DNA of 64,000 nucleotides from Sulfurovum indicum (GTDB lineage Bacteria > Campylobacterota > Campylobacteria > Campylobacterales > Sulfurovaceae): assembly GCF_014931715.1 (NCBI RefSeq), contig NZ_CP063164.1, positions 186,001-250,000 of the forward strand, in the 5' to 3' direction. How positions within the stretch are numbered: the first letter of the stretch is position 1; each line of letters opens with the position of its first letter. Positions 36,569 to 45,622 of this stretch are shown here, in pieces. Under the pieces are notes generated by a model. That model was not told the origin of the DNA, searched no databases, and was given only the letters and a program-made list of their open reading frames with translations. A program made the position numbers and the translations under genes.

Positions 36569-36867
36569 TAGGTCTATCACACTACCTTATCGTATCGGCA
36601 ATCCTCTTCTCAATTGGGTTGATGGGTGTGCTTAGAAGAAGAAATCTGTTGATGCTTTTCTTCGCGACAGAGGTCATGCTCAATGCAGTTAATATTGCAT
36701 TTGCAGCGATCTCACACTATTACAACGATCTTACAGGTCAAATGTTTGCATTCTTTATTATTGCGATCGCAGCGAGTGAAGTGGCAGTAGGACTTGGTAT
36801 ATTGATTGTATTGTATAAAAAACACGGCAGTCTGGATCTTGATGATCTTGCAAGTATGAGGGGGTAA
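36565..36867 (+). CDS. nuoK: complex I subunit K
   Basis: Three-helix proton-channel subunit, 100 aa. Core: GVLRRRNLLMLFFATEVMLNAVNIAF with the conserved membrane Glu, and IIAIAASEVAVGLGILIVLYK with the second Glu. Confidence 0.98.
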   Translation: MIGLSHYLIVSAILFSIGLMGVLRRRNLLMLFFATEVMLNAVNIAFAAISHYYNDLTGQMFAFFIIAIAASEVAVGLGILIVLYKKHGSLDLDDLASMRG

Positions 36868-36869
36868 GT

Positions 36870-38768
36870 ATGGAAGGTTTAGTATATATAGCACTCTTTG
36901 CTCCGTTTGCAAGTTCACTATTTGCAGCGCTGTTCGGAATGAGTGAAAGAAAGATTTTTGTCGGAATCGTGGCTTCAGTGCTGCTGGCAGTCTCATTCAT
37001 TGCTTCTGCGATGTTGGCATTCTATGTCTACACTACAGGAGATGCAGTTCATGTTACGATGATGGACTGGATCAATGCAGGTGATCTTCGTATCCCGTTC
37101 GGCTTCGTGGTTGACCAGGTCTCTGTAACAATGATGACTGTAGTTACACTGGTTTCAACAATTGTTCACATCTACTCTATCGGGTATATGGATCATGACA
37201 AGAGTTTCAACAGATTCTTCTCCTATCTGTCAGCCTTCGTTTTCTCAATGATGGTACTTGTAATGAGTGACAACTTTGCAGGTCTGTTCATCGGCTGGGA
37301 AGGGGTTGGTGTCTGTTCATGGCTGCTTGTCGGATTCTGGTACCACAAGCCTGATCAGTCAAGAGAGGAAAACCCGTCCATCTCTCCTTCATGGGCAGCA
37401 AATGAAGCGTTCATTATGAACCGTATTGCTGACCTTGGGATGCTTATCGGGATTTTCATTATCTACTGGAATGTCGGAAGCCTTCAGTATGATGTGGTTT
37501 TTGCCGCACTTCCTAACCTTAGTGGTTCTATCCTGAATGCGGCTGCTATTGCGCTCTTTATCGGTGCGATGGGTAAATCTGCACAGTTCCCTCTGCATAC
37601 ATGGCTTACAGATGCAATGGAAGGTCCTACTCCGGTTTCTGCGCTGATCCACGCAGCGACAATGGTTACTGCAGGGGTCTTCCTTGTTATCCGTGCAAAT
37701 CCGCTCTTTAGTATGACGCCGGAAGTAAGTTACTTTATTGCGTCATTGGGTACTTTTGTTGCTTTTTTTGCTGCATCTATGGCTTTGGTCAACAGAGATC
37801 TGAAGAGAATTATTGCATTCTCCACCCTTTCACAGCTTGGGTATATGTTCGCAGCAGCAGGCCTTGGGGCTTATTGGATCGCACTTTTTCACCTGGCAGC
37901 GCATGCCTTCTTTAAGGCACTCCTCTTCCTTGGAGCCGGTAACGTAATGCACGCAATGCATGACGAGCTTGACATCTTTAAGATGGGTGGATTGAAAAAA
38001 GTGATGAAGTGGAGTTATATCTATATGGGACTGGCTTCATTGGCACTTGCAGGTATTCCGTTCTTTGCAGGATTCTTCTCAAAAGATGCGATTATTGAAA
38101 CAGCATGGAATGAGGGGACAATCGTACTATGGGCAATTCTTGTTGTAACAGCAGGAATGACAGCATTCTACAGCTTTAGACAGGTCTTCCTTACCTTCCA
38201 TGGAGATGAGAGATACAAAGCCTTTGGTATCCATCCTCATGAGATGTACAAATTCGTATTGATCGCGATGTCACCGCTTGCTGTACTTGCTGTCGTAGCA
38301 GGTTTCGGAATGGGTGGCTTTGAGCACTTTGTGACCAAGCTTCTTCCGGAGTATCACATGAGCGAACATACACACCATATTGCATGGATCCTTGGCCTTG
38401 TTGTGCTTGTATTCGCTGTCGGCGGTATTGCATTGGCATATAAAAAATATGCAAACGGTCTCAAAAGAGATGAGAAGCTCGAATCAAGCTGGTATTACAA
38501 GCTTCTTGCCAACCAGTATTATATTCCAAATCTCTATGAAGAGTTCATTTCCAAACCATATGCAATGATCTCGGAGATGATGTGGAGTAAGGTCGATATG
38601 AAAATTGTTGACGCAACGGTAGACGGTATTGCAAAAATCCTCTACAAAACAGGTGATGGTTCAAGAAAAATGCAAACGGGTAACCTTTCAAACTATCTGA
38701 ACTGGATGGCTGTAGGTGCAGTATTACTTTTGGTTGTCGCAGCCATCTCAGCAGCGATGTTAGGTTAA
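36870..38768 (+). CDS. nuoL: complex I subunit L
   Basis: Antiporter-like proton pump with C-terminal lateral helix, 632 aa. Motifs: FVDQVSVTMM region, GWEGVGVCSWLLVGFWY, AMGKSAQFPLHTWLTDAMEGPTPVSALIHAATMVTAGVFL, and FSTLSQLGYMFAAAG. Confidence 0.98.
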   Translation: MEGLVYIALFAPFASSLFAALFGMSERKIFVGIVASVLLAVSFIASAMLAFYVYTTGDAVHVTMMDWINAGDLRIPFGFVVDQVSVTMMTVVTLVSTIVHIYSIGYMDHDKSFNRFFSYLSAFVFSMMVLVMSDNFAGLFIGWEGVGVCSWLLVGFWYHKPDQSREENPSISPSWAANEAFIMNRIADLGMLIGIFIIYWNVGSLQYDVVFAALPNLSGSILNAAAIALFIGAMGKSAQFPLHTWLTDAMEGPTPVSALIHAATMVTAGVFLVIRANPLFSMTPEVSYFIASLGTFVAFFAASMALVNRDLKRIIAFSTLSQLGYMFAAAGLGAYWIALFHLAAHAFFKALLFLGAGNVMHAMHDELDIFKMGGLKKVMKWSYIYMGLASLALAGIPFFAGFFSKDAIIETAWNEGTIVLWAILVVTAGMTAFYSFRQVFLTFHGDERYKAFGIHPHEMYKFVLIAMSPLAVLAVVAGFGMGGFEHFVTKLLPEYHMSEHTHHIAWILGLVVLVFAVGGIALAYKKYANGLKRDEKLESSWYYKLLANQYYIPNLYEEFISKPYAMISEMMWSKVDMKIVDATVDGIAKILYKTGDGSRKMQTGNLSNYLNWMAVGAVLLLVVAAISAAMLG

Positions 38769-38778
38769 GGAGAGATAA

Positions 38779-40314
38779 ATGGATAATATTTTAAGTGTAT
38801 TAGTATTTTTCCCTGCGATCGCTGGATTGCTCGGATTTGTAGTTGATAAAGAGAGTGCAAGATCGTACGGTATCACGGTTGCTGCGATCGAGTTCCTGCT
38901 CTCTTTATGGTTGTGGTTAAGTTTTGACACCGCTAATGCAGGAATGCAGTTTGTGGAGATGATCCCGCTTATTCCTGACATGGGAGTGAACTATTACCTT
39001 GGTGTAGATGGTATTTCTCTTTTCATTATCATTATGGCAACACTGATGACACTGATCGGTATGATGAGTATGAGTGTAGAGACAAATGTAAAAAATATGA
39101 TCATTACATTGCTCTTTTTGGAGATGACAATGGTCGGTGTTTTCGTAGCACTTGATGCGATCATTTTCTATCTTTTCTGGGAACTTTCACTTGTACCGAT
39201 GCTTTATATCATCGGTGCATGGGGGGGACCGCTTCGTGTGTATGCATCGGTCAAGTTCTTTCTGTATACATTCATGGGATCACTTGTAATGCTTGTAGGT
39301 ATGCTGTTTGTTGCCTATGTATACCATAACCTGACAGGAGTATGGAGTTTTGCGATTACAGACTGGTATGCTCTGGTGCTGCCTGTTGATTATCAGCTTT
39401 GGCTTTTTGCAGCATTCTTCCTTGGGTTTGCCATCAAGGTACCGATGTTCCCGTTCCACACCTGGTTGCCGTATGCGCACGGTCAGGCACCGACTATCGG
39501 TTCGGTTATTCTTGCTGCAGTACTCCTTAAAATGGGTACGTACGGGTTTGTAAGATTCTCGCTTCCGATGTTTCCTGATGCATCAGTATTGATGATCACA
39601 CCGATCGCTGTACTTTCTATCATTATGATCATCTATACAGCAATGGTGGCTTATGCACAAAAAGATATCAAGCAGGTTATTGCATATTCATCTGTTTCTC
39701 ACATGGGTATTATTATGATCGGTGTCTTTGCAATGAACAGTGAAGGTATTGGTGGTTCTGTCTTCCAGATGCTTTCCCACGGTATCGTATCTGGGGCACT
39801 CTTTATGTTGGTAGGGGTGATTTATGACAGAAGACATACAAAGCTGATGAGTGAGTTCGGTGGACTTGCATCGGTCATGCCTAAGTTTGCAGTGATCTTT
39901 GGAATTATGCTGATGGCATCAGTTGGACTGCCGCTTACAATAGGGTTTGTCGGTGAATTCCTTGTATTACTTGGATTCTATGAGATCTCTCCGGTTATGA
40001 CAGTATTGGCAGGGACATCTATTATTCTGGGTGCAGTCTATATGCTCTCAGTCTTTAAAAAGAGTTTCTTTGGTCCAGTGACCAAAGAGGAGAACAGAAC
40101 ATTGAAAGATCTTACACCGAAAGAGACATGGTCATTGGTACCGTTGGTCGCAATCGTAATCTGGCTTGGAGTCTACCCCAAACCAATTCTTGATCCGATC
40201 AACAACTCAGTCAATGCAATGTTGGTGTTTATGGATGAGAAAGCGATTACAGCCGAGGCGAAGGATATTATCAAAGTACCGCAGTCGGTGATTAAAACAG
40301 GGGAGGTGAAGTAA
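38779..40314 (+). CDS. nuoM: complex I subunit M
   Basis: Antiporter-like pump, 511 aa. Motifs: LGVDGISLFIIIMATL, FWELSLVPMLYIIGAWGG, GFAIKVPMFPFHTWLPYAHGQAPTIGSVILA and YSSVSHMGIIMIG. Its stop overlaps the nuoN ATG by 1 bp (TAATG). Confidence 0.98.
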   Translation: MDNILSVLVFFPAIAGLLGFVVDKESARSYGITVAAIEFLLSLWLWLSFDTANAGMQFVEMIPLIPDMGVNYYLGVDGISLFIIIMATLMTLIGMMSMSVETNVKNMIITLLFLEMTMVGVFVALDAIIFYLFWELSLVPMLYIIGAWGGPLRVYASVKFFLYTFMGSLVMLVGMLFVAYVYHNLTGVWSFAITDWYALVLPVDYQLWLFAAFFLGFAIKVPMFPFHTWLPYAHGQAPTIGSVILAAVLLKMGTYGFVRFSLPMFPDASVLMITPIAVLSIIMIIYTAMVAYAQKDIKQVIAYSSVSHMGIIMIGVFAMNSEGIGGSVFQMLSHGIVSGALFMLVGVIYDRRHTKLMSEFGGLASVMPKFAVIFGIMLMASVGLPLTIGFVGEFLVLLGFYEISPVMTVLAGTSIILGAVYMLSVFKKSFFGPVTKEENRTLKDLTPKETWSLVPLVAIVIWLGVYPKPILDPINNSVNAMLVFMDEKAITAEAKDIIKVPQSVIKTGEVK

Positions 40315-41804
40315 TGTTGGAACCAATAAAAGTAAGTTTGGAGAGTCTGAACCTCATTACCCTGGCACCGATGCTGCTTGCTATTGCAGGTGGTTTGGTT
40401 ATTTTGATTCTTGACCTTGTCAATGACAAGTTGCATAAGTCGCTTTATGTAATGCTGACGATTCTTATTCTGATCGTGGATTTTGGTGCAACGGTAGGAC
40501 TGAATGTCAATGAGCGTGGTTTCTTCGATGTAATGCTGATAGACGGTATCTCGATCATTTCGCAGTTATTGATCATTGTAGCATCGATTCTCTTTACACC
40601 GCTTGCATTGACATCTAAGCGTTTTCATGAGTACTCATACCCTGAGTTCTTTGCCTTGTTCCTGTTCATGGTAGCCGGATTCCAGTTTATGGTAGCAAGT
40701 GACAACCTGATCCTGATCTTCGTCGGTCTTGAGACAGCGTCACTTTCCCTCTATACTCTGATTGCCCTGCATAACAGAAGCAATTCGTATGAAGCAGCTG
40801 TGAAATACTTTACCATGGGTGCATTGGCAGCCGGTTTCTTTGCGATGGGATCTGCGGTAGTATATGCATTAACTGGTTCTATCGAACTCTACCAGGTGGC
40901 ACAGATACTCTCTACACGTCTGCATGAGACAGGGATCATGATGGCTGTATTCGGCTCATCGGTACTCTTGATGGTCGCGATGGCGTTCAAGCTTTCGCTC
41001 TTCCCGTTCCATACCTGGGCACCGGATGTCTATGAAGGTGCTTCTGCGCCGTTGGCCGGTTATATGGCGATTGTACCAAAGATCGCGGCATTGGTCGTAT
41101 CGGTCAGAATTTTTGGTATGTATATCGATCTTGGTGTCGAATGGGTAAGAGTAATGATTCTGGTACTTGCTGTAGTTACTATGACCCTTGCAAACCTCAT
41201 GGCACTTGTACAGGAAGATGTGAAACGTATGTTGGCTTACTCATCTATATCACATGCCGGTTTCATCATGGCGGCATTGGCACTGGACACAACAGAGGGA
41301 ACGACAAGTATCTTCCTCTACTATGCGCTCTTTATGTTTACCAACCTTGGTGCCTTTACAATGCTTTGGATCTCGCGCCACAAAGTGAGACGTTTCAATG
41401 CGCGTTATGACCATCCATATGAGAAGTTTGCCGGTTTGATCCATATTATGCCTATCGGTGCTGTGATCATGGCACTCTTTATGCTTTCATTGGCAGGGGT
41501 TCCTCCGTTCTCTGTCTTCTGGGGCAAGATCTATGTGATGCAGGCGGCGGTGAATGCAGGGTTTGTATGGCTTGCGATCGTGATGGGACTCAACTCAGCG
41601 ATCTCTGCCTACTACTATTTGAAGCTGATCGTCTATATGTTCCTCAAGGAACCGGTGAAAGATACTGATACTGTCTACTATAACCTTTCAAGACCATTGA
41701 TGGCAGTGATCGGGTTTGCTACTGTTGCAACCATTACAGCGATCTTCTATGTTCAGCCACTGGTATCTTACCTCTACTATATGATCAGTGCGAGCGGGTA
41801 TTAA
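40314..41804 (+). CDS. nuoN: complex I subunit N
   Basis: Antiporter-like pump, 496 aa. Motifs: GLETASLSLYTLIALH, MAFKLSLFPFHTWAPDVYEGA, LAYSSISHAGFIMAALAL and LAGVPPFSVFWGKIYV. Last gene of the operon; a hairpin made of heptads follows at 41812. Confidence 0.98.
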   Translation: MLEPIKVSLESLNLITLAPMLLAIAGGLVILILDLVNDKLHKSLYVMLTILILIVDFGATVGLNVNERGFFDVMLIDGISIISQLLIIVASILFTPLALTSKRFHEYSYPEFFALFLFMVAGFQFMVASDNLILIFVGLETASLSLYTLIALHNRSNSYEAAVKYFTMGALAAGFFAMGSAVVYALTGSIELYQVAQILSTRLHETGIMMAVFGSSVLLMVAMAFKLSLFPFHTWAPDVYEGASAPLAGYMAIVPKIAALVVSVRIFGMYIDLGVEWVRVMILVLAVVTMTLANLMALVQEDVKRMLAYSSISHAGFIMAALALDTTEGTTSIFLYYALFMFTNLGAFTMLWISRHKVRRFNARYDHPYEKFAGLIHIMPIGAVIMALFMLSLAGVPPFSVFWGKIYVMQAAVNAGFVWLAIVMGLNSAISAYYYLKLIVYMFLKEPVKDTDTVYYNLSRPLMAVIGFATVATITAIFYVQPLVSYLYYMISASGY

Positions 41805-41811
41805 TTTAAAG

Positions 41812-41839
41812 CGTTCAGCGTTTAGCGCTGAGCGTTGAA
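41812..41839 (+). terminator. heptad-built hairpin ending the nuo operon
   Basis: Four degenerate 7-nt units (AGCGTTC, AGCGTTT, AGCGCTG, AGCGTTG) run here. They also fold: CGTTCAGCG (41812-41820) pairs with CGCTGAGCG (41826-41834) with one G-U pair. It lies between convergent nuoN and miaA and may end transcription on either strand. Confidence 0.55.
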
Positions 41840-41870
41840 ATTTGTCTCAAAACCATCTATGTAGACACAC

Positions 41871-42764
41871 CTACAAAAGCATATTTTCCAAATCTTCCAA
41901 ACTTCCCTTAATCACATTTTTAAACTGAGAATTGTTGAATGTCACTTGTCTTTTTGCAAGTCTTCCCGTATTGACCGCGATCTTTTCAATGAGCATTTTT
42001 TTGTTATAAATCCCGTCAAGATACATCAGTGTCTCTTTGATACCGATGGCTTTCATACAGTTTGGAGAACGGGTGTACTTCCTCTCCAAGGTGATGATCT
42101 CATCAATGAGCCCATCATTGAGCATTTGCTCCGTACGCAGCCATATACGCTCTCTAAGTCTCTGCCTGTCCCAGATGATCTCATAGACGGGCAGGGACTC
42201 TGTAATGACAGGTTGTGGAGGATTGTTTTCAAAATAACTGCCGGGCTTCTCGTTTGTTGCCAAATATATCTCCAGAGCCTTTTGAATGCGATAAGTGTCC
42301 CCGGTTTCGATCTTTTGCATGTATGCAGGGTCGACCTTTTTCAGCAGCCTATATACTTTGTCCGGATCTTTCATCTGTTGTGCTACATTATGCAGATGTT
42401 CTTTTGAAAGTTCAGGTCGTTTGGATATACCCTCAAGCAGCATTTTCAGATAGAAGCTTGTTCCACCTACAATAACGAGGTTTTTACCTTCATCTTGACA
42501 CCTCTTTTTTACACTCTTGTAAAGGTCAATGTATGTAGTGACATCGAAAGGTTCATCCGGAAAAAGGTAGTCGATCCCATAGTGTGTGACACCCTGACGT
42601 TCTTCATGGTTTGGCTTGGCAGAGACAATATCTATCTCCTTGTAGATGGAGAGTGAGTCAAGTGAGAGAATCTGGGCATTCATTTTTTGTGCAACTTTAA
42701 CAGCAAGTGATGTTTTGCCTGAAGCAGTAGGACCGATAAGTGCGAGTTGTCTGAAGTTATTCAT
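41871..42764 (-). CDS. miaA: tRNA dimethylallyltransferase
   Basis: Adds the dimethylallyl group to A37 of tRNAs, the step before MiaB. P-loop LIGPTASGKTSLAVKVAQ, DSLSIYKEIDIVSAKP, VGGTSFYLKMLLEGIS, and C-terminal KAIGIKETLMYLDG / NTGRLAKRQVTF. Length 297 aa. miaB is in the same window at 55430. Confidence 0.97.
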   Translation of the reverse strand: MNNFRQLALIGPTASGKTSLAVKVAQKMNAQILSLDSLSIYKEIDIVSAKPNHEERQGVTHYGIDYLFPDEPFDVTTYIDLYKSVKKRCQDEGKNLVIVGGTSFYLKMLLEGISKRPELSKEHLHNVAQQMKDPDKVYRLLKKVDPAYMQKIETGDTYRIQKALEIYLATNEKPGSYFENNPPQPVITESLPVYEIIWDRQRLRERIWLRTEQMLNDGLIDEIITLERKYTRSPNCMKAIGIKETLMYLDGIYNKKMLIEKIAVNTGRLAKRQVTFNNSQFKNVIKGSLEDLENMLL

Positions 42765-42835
42765 AGTGTAATCATAACATAGAGAGTGTTAAGTGCCAAG
42801 AGGGTAAAATTGTATATTCTTATTTTGGAGCGTAC

Positions 42836-43396
42836 ATGGATCTGTTTGAGAAGGAGAACCGTTTTAATATTGCCAATCTTATTACTTTTGGGAATATTGC
42901 ATGTGGTGTGGCAGCAATGTACCTGATACAGCAGAACAATTTTTTTATAGCAATTATATTTGCCTGGATCGCCGGTGCACTTGATATTGCTGATGGTAAA
43001 GTAGCACGAAAGTTTGGACTCTCTACAGAGTTCGGCATTCAGCTTGACAGTTTTGCTGACTTCCTCTCCTTTGTCGTAATGCCGGCATTTTTGCTTTTTT
43101 ATGCAGTGAGGCACTATGCAATGATCAGCGGTCTGGAAGAGTTGGTACTGGGGATTGTCTTTATCTGGTATATCATTTCCGGGCTTAGACGTCTTGTGGA
43201 GTTCAATCTGAAGGTAGATGCAGGTGAAGTGGCGAAGTATTTTGAGGGGGTACCTACACCACTGGGTGCGATATTGTTGTGGTTTGTCTATCTGTTGACA
43301 GCATACGGTGTATTGGCAAGCGGATACACAGTGGCTTTGCTGGTGCTGGTGATCGCATGGTCGCTGAACAGCAAGTTAAAAATTCCACACCCATAA
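42836..43396 (+). CDS. pssA: CDP-diacylglycerol-serine O-phosphatidyltransferase
   Basis: Makes phosphatidylserine, the precursor of phosphatidylethanolamine. The CDP-alcohol phosphotransferase motif DGxxARxxxxxxxxGxxxDxxxD is complete (ADGKVARKFGLSTEFGIQLDSFAD region, about 46-68). Several membrane segments. 186 aa. PssA is preferred over PgsA on the N-terminal IANLITFGNIACGVAA; this is a fairly safe but not absolute choice. Its stop overlaps the heptad repeat before mqnP. Confidence 0.88.
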   Translation: MDLFEKENRFNIANLITFGNIACGVAAMYLIQQNNFFIAIIFAWIAGALDIADGKVARKFGLSTEFGIQLDSFADFLSFVVMPAFLLFYAVRHYAMISGLEELVLGIVFIWYIISGLRRLVEFNLKVDAGEVAKYFEGVPTPLGAILLWFVYLLTAYGVLASGYTVALLVLVIAWSLNSKLKIPHP

Positions 43397-43429
43397 AAAG
43401 TGAAGGGTGAAGAGTGAAGAGTGAAGAGA
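43395..43429. repeat. tandem heptad repeat overlapping the mqnP start
   Basis: Units in phase: AAAAAGT, GAAGGGT, GAAGAGT, GAAGAGT, GAAGAGA. The unit is the same as at 6771. It supplies both the ribosome site (AAGGG, 43403-43407) and the GTG start (43414) of the next gene. Confidence 0.85.
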
Positions 43430-44304
43430 TAAAAGAGAATGCGTTTTTCAAAAAGCTGAATGATTTTTCGGAACTGGTGATGTTTAAGCACTCTGTGTTT
43501 TCTCTCCCGTTTATTTTTATTGCAATGCTTGTTGCCTCCTATTTGGAGAGTGGCTCAGGCTGGTTTGGCTGGAAATTGTTGTTCCTCGGTACACTGGCAG
43601 CAGTAAGTGCACGCAACTTTGCCATGGGAGTCAATCGATACCTTGACAGAGACATTGATGTGCTCAACCCACGGACAAAGAACAGACCTTCGGTGGATGG
43701 CAGGGTATCGACAACACAGATGGTCGGGTTTATATTTGCCAATGCACTCTTTTTCATTGTTGTTGCCTATTTTGTCAATGATCTTGCATTTAGGCTTTCC
43801 GTCCCGATATTGGCAGTTTTGGGTGCCTATACCCTTTTTAAGCGTTTCTCTGCCCTGGCCCATCTGATCCTGGGTATCAGCCTTGGCTTGGCACCGATCG
43901 CAGGTGTGGTGGCAGTTTCAGGTGAGATCACACTCTGGTCTGTTTATCTGGCCATCGGAGTCATGTTCTGGGTAGCAGGGTTTGATCTGCTTTATTCCCT
44001 GCAGGATATGGAGTTTGACAAAGCAAATAATCTGCACTCCATTCCCTCAAAGTTCGGTGCACAAAATACAATGTATATTGCCAGAGTTTTTCATCTGATG
44101 ACTGTTGTATTCTGGTTCTGGTTCGTCAGCAGTGCAGGACTTGGGGTATGGGCACAGACTGCAGTAGTTTTTGCAGCCGTAATGCTGGGTTATGAACACT
44201 ACCTTGTTAAGAAAGATTTTACAAAAATTGACAAAGCCTTTTTTACAGTGAACGGCTATCTCGGATTTGTCTTTCTGCTTTTTATCATACTGGAGGTGAT
44301 GTAG
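43414..44304 (+). CDS. mqnP: UbiA-family prenyltransferase, probably menaquinone MqnP
   Basis: Attaches the polyprenyl chain in quinone synthesis, in the membrane. First Asp-rich motif NRYLDRDID (about residue 70), second DLLYSLQDMEFD (about 190). The start FSELVMFKHSVFSLPF resembles MqnP of the futalosine route used by Campylobacterota. GTG 43414 lies inside the heptad repeat with AAGGG 6 nt upstream; no ATG occurs before the first membrane helix except one at M23. 296 aa. Next gene starts directly after the stop. Confidence 0.88.
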   Translation: MKSEEIKENAFFKKLNDFSELVMFKHSVFSLPFIFIAMLVASYLESGSGWFGWKLLFLGTLAAVSARNFAMGVNRYLDRDIDVLNPRTKNRPSVDGRVSTTQMVGFIFANALFFIVVAYFVNDLAFRLSVPILAVLGAYTLFKRFSALAHLILGISLGLAPIAGVVAVSGEITLWSVYLAIGVMFWVAGFDLLYSLQDMEFDKANNLHSIPSKFGAQNTMYIARVFHLMTVVFWFWFVSSAGLGVWAQTAVVFAAVMLGYEHYLVKKDFTKIDKAFFTVNGYLGFVFLLFIILEVM

Positions 44305-44631
44305 ATGGTATTATGGATTCTGATCGCAACGATCGTAGTGCTGCTGACAGTGCTGATGCTTTGCTGCAGCAGCAACAAAAAGCTTAAAGAAGAGAAACGT
44401 GTACTTGAAGAGATCATTGAGGCCAAAGAAAAGACCATAGAAAACCTGCAGGCCTCCCGTGTTGCAGTGAAAGATGTTATTGAGAACTTCTCCAATCATG
44501 CTGAGGTTATGATGTTGATAGAAGCAGGAGAGAGCAGGGAAGAGGTTTCCCGCAAGCTTGGAATCCCTCTTAACAAGATAGAACTTATTATCAAATTTGA
44601 CAAGATCAAAAAAGAAAATGCCTCATCATAG
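44305..44631 (+). CDS. membrane-anchored coiled-coil protein of unknown function
   Basis: One N-terminal membrane helix (VLWILIATIVVLLTVLML), a charged coiled coil (about 25-55, KKLKEEKRVLEEIIEAKEK), and a C-terminal part EAGESREEVSRKLGIPLNKIELIIKF that looks like a small helix-turn-helix as in DUF6115/swarming-motility-type proteins. 108 aa. Abuts mqnP and overlaps the UDG gene by 14 bp. Confidence 0.7.
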   Translation: MVLWILIATIVVLLTVLMLCCSSNKKLKEEKRVLEEIIEAKEKTIENLQASRVAVKDVIENFSNHAEVMMLIEAGESREEVSRKLGIPLNKIELIIKFDKIKKENASS

Positions 44632-45319
44632 CTGGAAAGAGATACTGGAGAGGGCATACGGGCAGCTTGATCCGGAGTATAGAATATTTTTGGAAAAAGA
44701 CAACACTTTTTTTCCTACCCGTGAGAACTATCTCAATGCTTTCAGGACTTTGCCGAAAGACGAAGTGAAATATGTTCTTTTTGGACAGGATCCTTATCCC
44801 AGAAGAGAGAGTGCAGGAGGATATGCTTTCATTGATGAAAAAGTCAAAACACTTTTTTCTGACAAAGGTTTGAGCAAAGAGGTCAACCGGGCAACCAGCC
44901 TGCGTAATTTTATCAAGATGGCGCTGCTTGCAAGAGGAGACATTACTGTAGATGATACTTCACAGACAGCGATCAGCAGAATAGACAGGACAGCCCTTAT
45001 AGAGTCGATTTGCCAATTGCGTATCAACTTTGAAAAGAACGGGGTACTACTGCTTAATACCTCTTTGATATTTACCGATAAAAAGAGTTCTTCCAGACAT
45101 GTCAAGTCCTGGCGCCCGTTTATGCACTCTTTGTTGAATGACCTGAGGGTAAATGCACCGAAGCTGATTCTTTTTGGTACACATGCGCAGGCTCTGAAAA
45201 AGTCTTTGCCGCTGGAGAGCTTTGAGACTATAGAGGTAGAGCATCCCTACAATCATACATTTATTTGCAATGAAAAAGTACTAAATCTTTTCAGACCGAT
45301 GAATCTACTTGAAAAATAA
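44618..45319 (+). CDS. uracil-DNA glycosylase family protein
   Basis: Base-excision repair glycosylase. Motif A VLFGQDPYPRRESAGGYAF keeps the water-activating Asp but ends in Pro where Ung has His. VLLLNTSLIF fits the family's NxxLT region, and LILFGTHAQ follows. The second motif is EHPYNHTF in place of HPSPLS, keeping the His. Start ATG 44618 (233 aa); the extension to 44597 is rejected. It may be a divergent Ung. Confidence 0.85.
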   Translation: MPHHSWKEILERAYGQLDPEYRIFLEKDNTFFPTRENYLNAFRTLPKDEVKYVLFGQDPYPRRESAGGYAFIDEKVKTLFSDKGLSKEVNRATSLRNFIKMALLARGDITVDDTSQTAISRIDRTALIESICQLRINFEKNGVLLLNTSLIFTDKKSSSRHVKSWRPFMHSLLNDLRVNAPKLILFGTHAQALKKSLPLESFETIEVEHPYNHTFICNEKVLNLFRPMNLLEK

Positions 45320-45370
45320 AGAAAAATTCGCTACAATTCGCTCACCAAATATCGCAGTAGACTACAAAGT

Positions 45371-45447
45371 GCACTCATAGCTTAGCTGGATAGAGCATCG
45401 GTTTGCGGTACCGAAGGTCACAGGTTCGAATCCTGTTGAGTGTACCA
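45371..45447 (+). tRNA. tRNA-Arg(GCG)
   Basis: Acceptor GCACTCA/TGAGTGT, D-arm GCTT/GAGC, anticodon stem TCGGT/ACCGA with loop TTGCGGT (anticodon GCG), T-arm ACAGG/CCTGT, and encoded CCA at 45445-45447. The Arg identity bases A20 and C35 are present. GCG instead of the usual ACG for the CGN box is unusual. Confidence 0.92.
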
Positions 45448-45622
45448 CCTTTTAAATACTCACAAATCATCGCCGAACCTACGGGTGCGACTCAAATTTT
45501 ACGTAAACCCCACGAATACGAGCATAACGCAAATTCAAAGAATCCTATTTTGAGATTTGGGTCAAATTTCTATCTAACCACATTTATCATATAATAGTAT
45601 CAATCTATTATGGAGCTATTGT

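Noticed and set aside
45448-45622. Hidden gene or RNA between tRNA-Arg and the receiver-like gene
   Set aside because: No open frame with a ribosome site and no convincing fold; only a TATAAT-like box near 45592 is seen.
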